Shown here piece after piece: positions 39,601 to 52,600 of a stretch of 64,000 bases of DNA; within the stretch, counting starts at the first letter, position 1; every line of letters starts with the position of its first letter. A program made the translations under genes and the position numbers. This stretch comes from Lanius collurio (lineage: Eukaryota; Chordata; Aves; Passeriformes; Laniidae). The notes beneath the pieces are model-generated. The model did not search any database. It worked only from the letters and a program-made list of their open reading frames with translations, and was not told the DNA's origin. Where the stretch lies: assembly GCA_020086605.1 (NCBI GenBank), contig JACBWW010000091.1, positions 1,139,034 to 1,203,033 on the forward strand, in the 5' to 3' direction.

Positions 39601-42600
39601 GTCTTGCTTTGGATTTTTATGTAAAAAAAAAATGACCCAGTTTAAAGCCCCACGACACTTCTTCAGCTTTGCTGTTCAATTTTTGTCCTGCACTATTGAG
39701 AGAAGCAGCCAGTCATGTGTCAGTGCTCCCAGTTCCCACCCTGTGTCCTCTGGGCATTTTTCTTCCTCGGCTGTGCCAATGTTGATGCTGCTGCCCCAGA
39801 GCCCCAGACCCCCAGACACCCCCACTTGGTCAAGAGACACAGGCTGTTCCCAAAACCTGGGAAGTGGGATGAGCTGGAGGCCACATAATGGGTGTCTTAT
39901 ATGGCTGTTTGGGTCTGAAAACAAACAACGCTTTTTCTGAAAAAGATTTACTTTAAATATTTTTAGGTTTATCTTCCTGCCTAGGAATTAGTTTGGACAG
40001 AGAATTAGGATTGTTTTCAAGAAGACCCTTGGTTTTGAGTGCATTTCTTACACAGAAGCACCACATAGCTCTGTCATGTCACTGGCCAAACTTCTGATTT
40101 TTTTTTCCCCAGGGAACAAAAACTCAGTGTTTGGGGGAAATTGGAAAAAAAATCCTAGACAGAGACACAGGAAACAGTGAGATTTTCCCAGATTCTTCAC
40201 ACCTTTCATTTGCCTAAAATCATGATGCAGAATTTGTTCTCTGTATGGGATTTACTCACTTTTTTTCTGACGTTGCAGCTTAGGAAACTCGAAGAAGCAA
40301 TCGACGACTGCACGAACGCGGTGAAGCTGGACGACACGTACGTCAAAGCCTACCTGAGGAGGGCACAGTGGTGAGTGCGCCTTGCCATCGGGCACCTGAG
40401 CACGTGTGTGGGCAGGAGCATCCTCCTGGCAGCTCTGAGGAACAGGATCACAAATCTGGAGCTTAACTGAATGCAAGGGGGGCCCTGAGTTTATTCCTTT
40501 TCCTTATGGTGCTGAGGAGATGGGGGTAGCTCTCTGTGGTCTCACCTGCTTGCCTGGATTGGGCACTGCCTCTCAATAGTGTATTTATAGAATCATTTGG
40601 GTTGAAAAAGACCTCCAAAATCATTGGCTCCAACCTTTGACTGATCACCATCTTGTCAACTAGACCAGAGCACTGAGTGCCATGTCCAGTTGTTCCTTGA
40701 ACATCTTCCAGAATGGTGACTCCACCACCTCCCTGGGCGCCCAGTTTCAATGCCTTACCACCCTTTCAGTGAAGAAATTCTTCCTGATGTCCAGTCTGAA
40801 CAGGATTTAGGGAAAATTTGTTCTAAAACTTGACTTAATGTGTTTTTAGATGAACATAAGATGTTCTGTTCCAGAGAGGATATCTCTCCATATCTGCAAT
40901 TGCAACTTTACAGTGGTTGAAAAAGAGATTGAAAAAGAGCTCCAAGATCAATCTTTTCCAACCTTCCATCTCTGTAATTGCTAAATTACAGTGAGTAGTT
41001 AATGTGTGAGTAAGGCTGAGGGGAGACAGACAGGCACATGTCCCTTGGACATGCCAGGCTTGTCACTCCTGACCAGCACTGCCAGTGTGAAGCTCCGTGC
41101 CAGCTCTGACCCTGCACCAGCTTCCTGGAGCTTGAGCTGGCTGGGATCAGTTCCTGCAGCTGCAGATTGGAATTATCAGGTCCTTAAAGCAGAACTTGTG
41201 CTGCCAGAGGAGGTTGCAGTGTCCCCTTGGAGCCCAGAGTGCAGGTTCCTGTGCCAGGGTTTCCCACAACTGTCAGGGCTCCCAGCAGTAGCCCTGTGTG
41301 GGCTCCTCTGAGGTCTGATCTGCTGCAGTCCAGAGCACTTCTCTTAATCCACATCCACCCAGACAGCCTGTACTGAAGCCCTTTTGATGTTCCTGTGAAG
41401 GACACCTTGGTCACCAATGTTTCTTTCCACAGTTACATGGACACAGAACAGTATGAAGATGCTGTAAGAGACTATGAGAAGGTTTATCAGACAGAGAAAA
41501 CGAAAGGTGAGCACAAGGGCACTCTGTGTGTGTGCGAGTTTCCCTAAAATGGCAATTTCTTTGTTTCCCCACAGCATGCTTTGATTTGCTGCCTCATACC
41601 CCAGCAGGACAATATGGAGAAGCCCTCAGAAGTGCTGGAAATCCTAGCACTTCTTTGGTCTTTCCAAATCTTTGATCTGTTTCCTCTCCCATCACTGATT
41701 GCTGAGATGATAATTCAGCCTGTGTCTGAGGCAGTGCACTGGGTTCAGAATGTGTGGTTTTAGTTCTTGTTTTGACTGTCCTCTGGTTTTTTTGAGTGGC
41801 CTGAAGTGTAAGGGATGGAGTAACCCCTCCCCTCTGGTGTTGTGCTCCTTTCCAGAACACAAGCAGCTCCTAAAGAATGCACAGGTGGAACTGAAAAAGA
41901 GCAAACGGAAAGACTATTACAAAATCCTGGGGGTGGACAAAAACGCCTCTGAAGATGAGATCAAGAAGGCTTACAGGAAACGAGCACTAATGCACCACCC
42001 AGGTACCCACAGCAGTCCGTAGGTGCCCTGTGTAGCCATCACTGAGGCAGAAATGCACAGGGAAGAGGGAATTTCTGGACAAACAGCAGCTCTGACCCCA
42101 CAGATCTAGAGCATGTTCTGGGACAGGAGCTTGGGAACGTTTAACATTATCCATTTGCACTAGAAATTAAAAGCTTTTTCCTGCTTGGTTGTGTATCCCC
42201 AGACCGACACAGTGGAGCAAGTGCAGAAGTACAGAAGGAAGAAGAGAAGAAATTTAAGGAGGTTGGTGAAGCCTTTACCATCCTGTCAGATCCCAAGAAG
42301 AAGGCCCGCTATGACAGTGGGCAGGATTTGGAAGAGGATGGATTGAACATGGGAGGTCAGTGTTCTTTACAATACTCTGCCATGGCAGCCTTTGAGAAGA
42401 TCAGACCCTTTAGAGTCTGCCTTATCCCCTAAAGCAAGCCTCCTATTGGGAATAATTCCATGAATTGACTTGGTTTGGTCCCTGAAAGCACTGGGATGGC
42501 AGGGCTGCACTGAGTGTTTCTAGTTGGGAACAGGCTGGGATACTGGCAGGTGTTGTCCTTGGCTGAGCTGGTGGGCAGTAGCTGCCATTAGGCAGAAATC

Positions 42601-43259
42601 TGTCACAGGAGCTGTTAAAGAGTGTAGTTGTGAGTCCCTTAATGCTGCTTATCCAGATCCTTGGGCTGCCCTGTGTCAAGTTCTCTCTGTGACAGCTGCT
42701 TTACCTGTTTGTGGTCACTACATGGCCCTGTGTGCTCGGAGCCAGCCCTGTGTCCCCCCACTCAGTGAGCTGACAGCTCCTGAACTGTGGGAATGTAATG
42801 GCTGTTTCACTGCAGCTCATGAATTTCTTCTCTTCCCTGTAGAATTTGATCCAAATAACATCTTCAAGGCCTTCTTCAGCGGGCCAGGGGGCTTCAGCTT
42901 CGAAGGTAGGTGAGGTGTTCTCGTCCCAGCCTTGGAATCGTAAGTACACAGATCCCCTGGCAGGGCAGCTGGGGCTCCCAGTGGCTGTGCTGCTTGAGGA
43001 GGGCATTTGGCTGTTCCACAAATCTAAGAGCTTTTTTGAAATTCTGCCTGCACAGCATCAGCTGGTGGCTGATTCTGGTTCTTCTGGGTTCAAAAGCCAC
43101 AAATCTGGGGGCTTCTGGTTCTGGAGATGTTTGTGGGCTCGGCCATCCATGTGCTGCTTAGGATTGCACTAAACCAATTTGGATTTGAAAAGTCCTGATT
43201 ATCTTCCATTTTCTTTTTCAGCTTCTGGGCCTGGAAATTTCTTTTTCCAGTTTGGCTAA
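27617..43259 (+). CDS. DNAJC7: DNAJC7 (TPR2), TPR- and J-domain co-chaperone
   Basis: Fourteen coding exons: 27617-27717, 35241-35329, 35570-35694, 35781-35894, 36210-36284, 37751-37869, 38183-38336, 39084-39248, 40279-40370, 41433-41506, 41856-42002, 42203-42355, 42843-42905 and 43222-43259. All junctions are GT-AG and in phase, giving 502 aa (human 494). After an Ala-rich N-terminus come tandem TPR repeats (about 35-370), which bind Hsp70 and Hsp90. The J domain (about 389-459) has HPD at 417-419. The tail ends FFFQFG. Established role: a cytosolic co-chaperone that returns clients from Hsp90 to Hsp70 and stimulates Hsp70 ATPase through the HPD loop. The extra length relative to human lies in exon 1, with eight Ala in a row after Met. 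Intron 1 is 7.5 kb and holds two CR1 fragments but no recognised gene. Confidence 0.97.
31345..31515 (-). mobile_element. CR1 LINE fragment, reverse orientation
   Basis: The sequence with CCCTGGGGAGCCTGT, GAAGAACCTTTTCCTAA and CAGTCAAACCCTCCCTCA matches the complement of the CR1 3' region as I know it from birds. It is a diverged partial copy in DNAJC7 intron 1. Edges are approximate. Confidence 0.75.
32488..32730 (+). mobile_element. CR1 LINE 3' end, forward orientation
   Basis: Typical CR1 tail: CTCAAGCTGTGCCAG, then GGTTGGATGTCAGG, a TTTCTTCAC block, and a terminal stretch like TTTTTTCCAACCCAAATGAT before the expected ATTCT repeat. It is 5'-truncated and non-coding, in DNAJC7 intron 1. 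Confidence 0.85.
40587..40810 (-). mobile_element. CR1 LINE 3' end, reverse orientation
   Basis: Begins with TATAGAATCATTTGGGTTG, the complement of the CR1 3' terminus, and runs through CTCCACCACCTCCCTGGGC to TTCTTCCTGATGTCC. It is 5'-truncated and lies in the DNAJC7 intron between 40370 and 41433. A second small piece of similar tail follows at about 40917-40970. Confidence 0.87.
40917..40970 (-). mobile_element. Small CR1-tail remnant
   Basis: GGTTGAAAAAGAGATTG and TCTTTTCCAACCTTCC resemble the reverse CR1 terminus a second time, about 110 bp from the larger copy. It could be a separate insertion or a rearranged part of that copy. Confidence 0.45.
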
Positions 43260-43515
43260 GAAGCAAACAAACACAAATCAAACCACACATACCTGATCTG
43301 CTTCTTTTAACCTCGAATACGGACAGCCCCAGACTCCTCCTCCATCATGTCTCGTTGTCCTTAGAGCAGTTTCATTTCTGGGTTGGAGCCTCTGTTTGTG
43401 TGTTGTGTGTGTGAAGAGGAAACCAGCTCGGGAGGGGAAGGCTTGTGAATTTTGTTTTACTGTTAACTTTATTAAAAAAAAAAAAAAAAAGAAATAAAGC
43501 TTTGAATCTTTTGGT
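43260..43515 (+). other. DNAJC7: 3' UTR of DNAJC7
   Basis: A short UTR follows the TAA, with AATAAA at 43493-43498 just after an A-rich run (43473-43490). It then turns T/G-rich (TTTTGGTCCC) as expected downstream of a cleavage site. Confidence 0.8.
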
Positions 43516-45656
43516 CCCTCCATGCTGGCCCGTGCTTTCAGCTGCTTCTGCCCCTCAGCACAGAGGATTTGCTGGAATCTTCCCAGAATCTCCATGTGTG
43601 AGAGGGTGAAGCAATTCCTGGTTTGTTCTGGTTGCTTCCAAAGCAGCATGTCCAGGGTTTGGAGTAACTTGTAAGTTATCTTAATCTTTTGGAAATACTG
43701 CCAAGGCTCAATCCAGTTTCTTACTATCCCATTTCACCTGCCAACCTGGCTTCTTGGCTCTTTTATTTCTTTTTTTCCTATGGTTCTCCCAGCAAGGCCC
43801 ACTTGGGCATTAAACTTCTGTGATAAAATGTGAGCTTACAATTCTTTATCAGAGAAACGCTGCTTACAATTTAAAGAGCAGCCTATGTGAAAATTCCCTG
43901 TGATGCAGCTGGAATTAAGGGCTTTGTGTTCCCAAGATTGTCCTGTTTAAGGGAATATTGAATTTGCTCTGGGCTGAATTCCTTCACTGTACTTTTTTAA
44001 ATTAATCCACTTGAATATTTTATATTTGTGCTAAACTTGATTTTTGTTGAGTTTGATGTGTGATTTCCTGTTACTGATCCATGACGTGGGTGAGTCTTTC
44101 AGTGCCAAGTGAATTCCAGGCAGGGATCGTGGGTGGTTCGGGATGTGCAGCAGCTGTGTGTTCAGTTAACCTGGTTGAGTGGTTTTCCCCTGGCAGTGAT
44201 TTACTCCTCCAAAGCAGCAAGAAAATGCAAAGTGCAGCTCTGACCTGACAGTCTGTACTCGTTTCTCTCACGCAGTGTCAGGATGGGAGCTGGAGGGGTG
44301 GATGAGCTTCTGGCCTGGAGCCGTGTCCCAGTGGGTTTGGTGTGGGACTCTGCTCGTTAGCAGTTTGGTGTTCACCTAAAAGGTGGTGTTACAGCAGGGT
44401 CTTAGCTGGGAGAGGGCTCTGCTTCCAGAATTCCACCCTTTTCTCTAGAGCATGGACAGCACCTTTTTGTCCAGGTGCTCTGTGTGAGTTCAGTCCTGTC
44501 TGTGGTGGGTTCTGGTGCTGCCAGGCCCAGTCCCAGGAGGTTGTGCTCTGCCTGGGATGTGAGGGGAGCAAGAGGCAGTGGGCCGTGGCAGGAGGTCCTG
44601 GGCTGGTGCTCAGTGAGTGGCAGAGGGACTGGCCAGGATCCTGGTCTAACCCCGGCAGCGTGGGGCTGTTGGAGGCCAGAGCTTGCTCAGAGGATGGGTG
44701 TTTGTGCACACAGGCTGGGCTGTGCTGAGAGAGAGCCTCACAATGACTGTGTAACACCTGATTTACCCTCCCGAGGCAGAACAAACACTGCAGGGAGTTC
44801 ACTGCACGAGGTGATCGCTGGGAATGCCACGTCTTTGTCTTCCTCCCTCCCGAGGGCTGTGTGTGTCCTTCAGCAGGACAGGGACCGGTGTGGGGCCACG
44901 AGGTCCCAGCGGTGACATTGCTGTCATGGTCCTGCCGTGGTGTGTGGTGAGGATTCTTGACAATCTGCTTTCGTAGAGGGAAAATTTAAGGGCTTAAATT
45001 TTAGCACTGCAGAATAGAGTATTTTACAACTTGTTTGAAACTCAGCTTTCTAAGTGAACCAGTGCTGAGTAATACTTTGAAAACCCAACTCTCCCACGTT
45101 TATTCTGATGTCCTTCACACCGGTGTGAGGGATGGAGCCACCCAGGTGCACCAAGAGCAGCTGGGTCCTGGCACTTTTCAGGCTCTGAAATGGTGAATAC
45201 CTGGGGAACTGAAATACTGGTCTATGCACATTGATGCTTCCCCAGCTTTCCTGGCACTGTAAATCAGAGTTTACAAGGCCTGTTTAGTGGCATTTTGGAT
45301 CCATGATGTCTCGTCCTGTGTGTGTGTTGATGTCACCGTACAGTCTGGGCTGTTCTCAGCCTCCCATTGCTGAGCAGAGCCATGTCCTGTGTCTGTCAGT
45401 GGGTTTATTCTCATTTCCCCTTGCCCCAGGGAAGTGTGACCAGCTTCCTTCCTCCCTTCCTTCTCTCCAAGCTGAGCGAGCCCATTCCTTGGAGCACAGG
45501 AGTGGAATGGCTCTGCTTCTGGGAGAGAAAATGTATACAGCAGCTATTTATAACCTGTACATGAATGCATGATTTAATGTAGTTAAATATTCATATGGTG
45601 AGTGCCAAGACTTTCTACAGAGCGTTGTTACGTGAATCAAAGCGAAGGCAAATGCG

Positions 45657-45790
45657 TAGACCCATGGAATGGTTTGGGCTGGAAGGCCTTTCAAGGCCAT
45701 CGAGTCCAACCCGCTGCCATGGGCAGGGACACCTTACACTAGCCCAGGGTGCCCCAGGCCCTGTGCAGTCCCTGTTCGCCCTGGCACAGA
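45657..45790 (-). mobile_element. CR1 LINE fragment, reverse orientation
   Basis: The run containing CATGGAATGGTTTGGGCTGG, ATCGAGTCCAACCCGCTGCC and GGGCAGGGACACCTT is the complement of a common passerine/neoavian CR1 3' end. It is truncated, and its edges are approximate. Confidence 0.85.
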
Positions 45791-47953
45791 GCAGGGCTGA
45801 GCAGGGCTCAGTGGCACCTGGCACCTCAGGGCAGCAGCAGTGTCCAGTGGCACTGTGACCTCCACCATGTCCCAGCATGGCTTGGGGAGACAAAACTCTG
45901 CTTCTTTCCAAAAAATGGGCTCAGCTGTGCATTGCTTGGAGTGTTTTCTCCATACATGGTGGTTCCAGGATGTTGTCTGTGGGTTGTGGTTGTGGCACAC
46001 AGGGAAGCTGAGTGCCAGTGCTCCAACCACTCGCAGCCCCACAGGAGCCACCGGCCACAGGGATTTGCTGCAGACACCACAAATGAGCATCTCCAAGCGA
46101 TGTTGTGCCTGCACTGCTTCTAGAAGGACAAAGAGCACACAGGGGTGCAGGCAGTGGTGCTGTGGGTGCTGCCAGAGGCCCAGGTGTGGGATGGACATGC
46201 TTTGGTGTGGATGGATGTGCTTTGGTGTGACTCTCAGCCTGGCAGCTCCTGCCCAGGGTCTCTGAGGAGGAATGGTTGGTGCTGTGAGAGCTGCTGTGAA
46301 CAAGAAGGACCTGGAAGGAGCAGAGCTGCAGTGACTGAGAGCCAGACCAGGCTGGTGTGTCAGGGGGTGTCTTCCACCAGCCAAGCTGGGAGTAGTTGCT
46401 CTGAACAGCTCAAGAACTGGCAAGTGGCTGTCGGCGTCTCTGGGAAAGTTGTGAACTACAGAAGTGTGTGAGAAGTGTGGCTGTAGGCAGAGCTGGCATG
46501 TGGGGGCTCTGCTGTGGGACTGCAGTATTGGCAGGGAGATGAATTGTGTGGCTGTTAGGCTTTCCCTTGGGTTGGAAAGTTGTAAAAGTCCGTTTAGGAG
46601 GTTCTGGCCACCCTCCTAAGGCTCCTTGTTGCTCCTGCTGCACAGGAACCTGCCTGGTTTGGTTTTGATCCTGTGAGTGTTCAGTGAGCAGGATCCCCAG
46701 TGCTGATGACTGCTGGCTGTTGTAAATGCACAAATGCACGTTGGAAAACAGGAGAAAGACAAATTGTTCAGGGACAAGAGTATATATGCTATATGGAATA
46801 GCAGGTCCCACTGCTCTGTGTCTGCTGAGATGCACAGTGGATGCTGCTGTGCTGTCATGGTGTGACTGACATGGAGGCTGGTGCCAGTCCCTGTCCAGCC
46901 ATGCTGGCCCTGGATCTGCAGCCATCAAACAGCCACAGGGTTTGTGCTGCTTTGCCATTTCCAAATGACTTCCTCACTTTCAGTAATAACTCCAGATATT
47001 CTCTTATTTCCAATGGATGGTTTTCATCTCATTTAAATTCGTGCCTTGTCCTCTCCCCTCCCCTTCTCTAGGGAACAGGACAACTGCGTGCTGCACCTAC
47101 CCATGTCCCTGGAGCAGTGCTGGTCCCTAGGCAGCTGTGGCAGGGCTGTGATAGGGGCAGGTGGCGATAGCTGGTGGCTGTCCCTGCCCTTGGCTCTGTG
47201 GGGCTGTTGTGGGTCCCTGCATGACTGTGGGAGCTGATGTGAAATGCTTTGGCCTTCCTGGCCAGGCCCGGCTCTCTCCACTCCCACTGTCATGGATGGG
47301 GTTATCCCTTCTTGGAGCAGTGCTGAGCATTTTCCCTTACCCAGATCCGAGCTTGGAGGGACAGCTCTGGTCAATGGCTGGGAGCTGGGACACTGCACCT
47401 GAGCTGGAGCACCAGGAGTGGCCCAGGAGGGCAGGATCCATGGGGAGCCTCCAGCAGGATGAGCAGCCCAGCTGCCATCCCAGCCTGTCCCATTCCCATC
47501 CCCACTGTCCCTTAATGGCTCGTGTGAACAGTGTGGTGTGAGGTGGCATCCGAGGGAGCCCCTCGAGCCCCGCAGTGCACGCGTGTCACAGCGTTCCGGA
47601 ATAGTCAGGACAAATCCAGGCACCGATGCGAAGCCACTCGGAGAGGAGCTTGTCCCTGCGCTGCCGTATTTATCTGAATTGGAATTCGGAATGTTTACCT
47701 CAGTGTACATAGCTCAACCTTTCCCTGGGAGGAAAGGGGAACTGCATGGAGCAATCACTGTCCCATTGCTTTGCCAAACTCCTCATCCTCTCCCAGCCGG
47801 GCTCCGCATCGGTACCGACTGTCCCTCTTGGACCTTTCTAGGATGTGAATGGTAAAAATGTGAATATTTGTTGTTTACTTCCTTAGCAGAACTCCTGATG
47901 CCGTGTTTGTATGGGAAATCAGCCTGAGCAGACCCATATGCAATCGGTTTTAC

Positions 47954-47990
47954 TTTATTATAAACTGTATATGATGTACAAACTAATAAA
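47954..47990. terminator. Poly(A) signals on both strands
   Basis: TTTATT at 47954-47959 gives AATAAA on the minus strand, and AATAAA at 47985-47990 serves the plus strand. The sequence after the plus signal is T/G-rich (GTGTCACTGTTGTTC), as at real cleavage sites. It would fit a distal end for CNP, for a plus-strand transcript, or both. Confidence 0.5.
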
Positions 47991-48648
47991 AACTCAAACG
48001 ACGGCAGTGTCACTGTTGTTCTTGAACAGGCAGATGAAGGAGATATTCCAGTGCTGGAGTGACCTGGGCGCTGGGGGTGTGGGCTCAGCCAGCCCCTGAG
48101 CCAGTGCTGGCAAATACCTTGTAGAGCTTTGGTGGAACAAACCCTTGAGGTTCTGTCAGGAGAGGCCCTGGCTGAGCCTTGGGCACTCAGCTGCTGCCAG
48201 TGTGAAAGCTTGGAAGGGTTTCTCCATGGAGGGTCACACGTGCTCTGGGTGGGTTTATAGTTCACTATTTCATGTTACAATGAGAATTTAATCCTTTGCT
48301 TTGGAACAGCAGGAAGTATTTTGCTTTCATGGCAGAGTGTTTGGTACCAGACAAGCACCAAAGCTCTCCCTGCTTTTGGCCTCAACATTCACAGGAGAAA
48401 TGCTCCTTGCCCTGGCAGCATTGGACTCGGGGTGAGCTGTGCCCAGCCCCAGCCCAGCCCACGCCTCAAACACAGTCAGTATTTACAGTGTTAGTGCGGG
48501 TTAATGTCACTCTGCTGCTCCCCAGACCCTGAGCCAGAGCAGGAGGTCGAGCTGGGACCTGACCTGGGGCTGTTAGTGGAGCTTTGTGTTAAACAATGCC
48601 CAGGAGCCACCGCCCCGCTGGGCCTGGCAGAGCACAAACCCAAGTTTC

Positions 48649-48665
48649 AATAAAACAGATTTAAT
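48649..48665 (-). terminator. CNP: Candidate proximal poly(A) site of CNP
   Basis: On the minus strand ATTAAA (48665-48660) is followed by CTGTTTTATTG and then GT-rich sequence, giving a CNP 3' UTR of about 1.0 kb. The same bases contain AATAAA on the plus strand (48649-48654). Confidence 0.5.
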
Positions 48666-49686
48666 GACAGAAGTTCTGGGTCAGTAACTTCCAGACGGGG
48701 TTTAGGTTTGAGCAGACGTGAGTTACACGGTTACAGTGCCTCCACTTCCTACACTACGGGGTTACTCCAGCCTAACTCTTAACATTCAAATGCATTAGAG
48801 GAAGGGAGTAAAATCTTGCATGAAGTCCAGTTCTGTACTTCAGACATGATTTTAGTTTCTATCAAATAAGATGGAAAAGATGTTAGTTCATCTCTTCCAC
48901 TCCCTGCCAAGGCAGGATTGTTCCCTACAGGACATGGGATGGTGCTTGGTCCAGCCCAGGTGGAGCTGCTTTGCAGGAATTGGCTCCCTGTGCTGGTGTT
49001 TCACTTGACTCCCCCTAAGTCCATGGCTGGTGTCTTTAAGATGTCACCTGGCACAGTGCCCTCCTCCTGGCTGCCCCCAGAGCATTTCTGCTGTGAGGGA
49101 GGGGAGCTGGGATGGAGCCCACTGGGCAGCTGCGGGACCGGCCTGCGATGAGGGCTGCCAGGACCTGCTGCCCTCAGCAAGGTCTGTCCTTAGAGGCCAA
49201 ACCCTTGGTAAGGACAGCACCCCTGACAGGAGTGACCCGTGCCTGAGTCTTGCTAGGTCTGACCCTGTAATTGGCTGCCAGAACGGCCGATGTCAGTCCC
49301 TGGGTGTGGGAGGGGAGGGACATCCTGCAGTTCCCTTGGCTTCAGACCAGCGACTGACAGGCTTTGGTCAGTGCCAACAGGTAAAGATCGAACGATTGTG
49401 GTTCAGAGGGAAGTGATAAAAGCCCAGAGTTGATCTTTCTCCAAGGAAGAAAACAAGCAGGACACCCCAGCTGGTTCCCTCCAAAACTCACATTAAAATC
49501 TGTGACAGTTTCAGTCAGGAGTTGCTTGTTTTCTTCCTTTTCTGAGACTGATAACTCCCCAGAGGCTTCACGCTGGGGTGGGCAGAAGGGTTGACTTTAG
49601 TAAGGTAGAATTATTTCTCTTTACACTTTTAAGGTTACAGGAGTTACTTTTTAAAAACAAACCGAGGAGCTGCCCTGGCCGTGCTC

Positions 49687-52600
49687 CTAGATGATGGTGC
49701 AGGAGCTAAAGGCAGAGCCCCGTTTGTTGGTGCTCTGCGTTGGCACGAGTTTCCCCTTCCCATAGTATCCCGAGAATACTGCCCTCACATCAATCTTTTT
49801 AGACAGCACAAGCATCCACATACCGTTATCAAAATACAGCAGTTTCCCTCCTCCGATTTCCCCCACTTGCTCCCCTTTGTTCCCCGCCTTTTCCAGCTTC
49901 ACAAACTCGAGCAGGTCGAGCCCGGTCTGGACGGCTTCGACGCCGTTGGCGCAGCCGAGGGTGATGTGGGCCCGGCTGCCCCGCGGGAGGTTGTCCATGG
50001 GCGGGATCTTGTCGGCGTCCCCGGGCCACAGCAGCAGCTGCTGCTCGCTCAGCTCGATGCGAGCCCCGACAGTCTTTGTGGTGATGAACAGCGCTGAGAT
50101 GGAGAGGGTGAAGCCTTTGCCGTAGGAAGCCTTCACAGCCTGGAGGAGAGGGACATGCACACAATGGGATTAGTGCCTGTGGGTGGGGATTCACTGCCCC
50201 CAGGCTCGGGGATGTGGCTGCTCATGGCAGGTGTTGCTGTGACATGGTCAAAATAACCCAGAGCAAGGAGAAAGTCAGTGCCTGATGTCCCAGCTCTGTG
50301 GATTTGGAGCTGGTAACGTCTTTGTCCTTCCAGTATTTAACCTGGGCTTGTGTGCTCTGAAATAATCGGTCTGGGAATGTAAATACTTCAATTCATCATC
50401 ATTCAATTCAAGCTGTCAAGAGATGATGCTGGAAGTCATGTGTGATTGGGGACAGTGGGAGTATTTTGTTTGGAAATAGGAAACAATCACCATCTCCACA
50501 ATTCTGCGTTTTCTCTTGCACAAGCCACATGGACGTAGCTCCTGTCCCTATATTTGGCCTCTTGACTCAGAGCAAAGCCCATCCCCAACTCTTCCCCAGG
50601 CTCATGGACACCCCTCTGGGGGGTGAGGGGACACAGTGGGTGTGGGGAGGAGGTGGGACCCCAACACTCACTTCCTGCTGTGCATATTCCTCGGCTCCGG
50701 CTGCTTTTCCAAAGTCGGTGTATTTCGTGGTGCAGTGCAGGACCCCAGGTGGCCTCTTCACAAAGTAGCTGGTGAGATCTATTTTTATTTTGGGATCGTC
50801 GGTAGTAGAAGGAACTGCAGATACAGGTAAACAATGTCACTGTCCCAAAGTGATCCCCCCGATGCCAACCCACCAGCCCCAGTCCCATCTCGGCTCCCTT
50901 CCCCACCCCTGCCTTCACATCTCATCTCTCTGACTGCTGGGGAGCACTGGGTGGGAAGCCAAACCCCTCCCTCCTCCCAGGCGCTCTGCAGATGGAGCCA
51001 GAGAACAGCAGCTTTTGTGCATCACCGTGGCTCATCTTAAACCTGACAATGTGAGAGTCCCCTAAGGAATGGGATTGTTCAGCCTTTCCCATTTCTTTCT
51101 CTGCCTTTTTCCCACCCAACCCATTGGAACCAGGGGAAACCCAGGACCCCATGTCCTGCTGCTGCCACCCCGAGCCCAGTGCCCTGGGGGGCCAGAGCTA
51201 AACAAACTTGGGAAAAACTCTTTACTTTAAAAAGCAACTTTGTCAGCTATGAACACCAGATTAGTAGCTTTACAAAGCTTTTCTTGTTGACAGCTTTAAA
51301 AATTGACTTTAGAAGCTGCTGATGTTAACATCGACAGGTAAAAACATGGTAAGACGACATCTATACATACAGTATTTACTCTCCTTTTTGAAGGCTTTGA
51401 GACTCCCAAGCTCATCCAGGAATGCCTGGCCAGCCTTCCTCAGGATCTCCGAACTTCTTTTGCTCAAAAACCACCCAAAATACATGGGGAGGAATTCCTT
51501 CTCCAAGCTTGGCTTCATCTTCTTCAGCTCTTCCACGGATAGTTTCCATTGATTCTTGTCCTTTAGCTGGGGACAATCCAAGCGCCACGGGGTTTTGGGC
51601 TCAGCGAAGATGACTTTGTACCGGTACTTGTCAGCAATGTCAAAGATCTGGTCCAGCCGTTCCCGCTCGTGGTGAGTGTCATCCAAAACGATGACACTGA
51701 TCTCCCGTTTGCAATAGTCAACTAGATCCTCATCCACCTTGGAGTACTCTTCAGGAATGGAGCTTCTTATTAACGGTGTAATTTTATAGTGATCGACAGA
51801 GATGACCTTGCAGGCATCTTTGTACCGATCATGGATGGCCTGGGCAAGGGTGGACTTCCCACTGCCAGGCAGGCCCCGGAGGATGAAAAAGGTTTTGGAT
51901 TCTTTGAGTGTGGAGATGGTGTCTTCATCATCCAGGAATGGGAAGTGCAAACTCTCAGGCCTCTCTTTTGCTGATTGAGTAGACATTTTTCTAAATATTT
52001 TAGGCAGGAAAGTGTGACTCTTCTTGGAGAAACCTCTGTTCTGAAATGGAAGGAGAAAACACTTTGCAGGGCAGCAACCCTAGAAACAATGTGGCCCTGC
52101 TGGGACCGTTAGTGGGAAGGATGGGGCACAGGGAGCATCTCCCCCACACTCCCTCACTTGGGTGCCCTGCTCAGCTGACACCACAGCTGCTCTGGCTGGT
52201 CCCACAGCAGGCACCTGCATCCCACCCAAGGGCTGAAAGTTCAGCCCTGCTCTGGCCTCAGCAGCTGCAGCCCTGCCCTGCCAGGAAGGGGTTTCTTAAG
52301 CACCCTGAGCTGCCACAAAGCCCCAGCCCAGGCAGGGCTCCTCCTGTGGCACATTTGGTCTGAACACTTGAACAAACCCCTGTGGCTGCCGGATGCAAAG
52401 GCAGGGACCGTGGAGGAGCCCAACGGGAACTGAAAGTCCCAGCAGGCTGAGAGCTGCCACGCTCTCATCCCTTCACCTGAATCACATACCCTGTTCCCAG
52501 GGAAGAGGCTGTCTCCTGGAGCAGCCTGCAGGGATGACGCTGTCTCTCACTGAGCTGCACTGAGGATCAGCAGCTGAGGAGGGAATTTGGGCTCCTCTGG

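Larger units (their letters stand above)
43516..49686. other. Interval between the converging DNAJC7 and CNP genes
   Basis: No coding exon is supported. It holds a CR1 fragment (about 45657-45790), two clusters of poly(A) signals in both orientations (47954-47990 and 48649-48665), and otherwise unremarkable DNA. The right part, at least 48.65-49.69 kb, is probably CNP 3' UTR. The left part could be alternative DNAJC7 3' UTR or an unannotated non-coding transcript. Confidence 0.55.
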
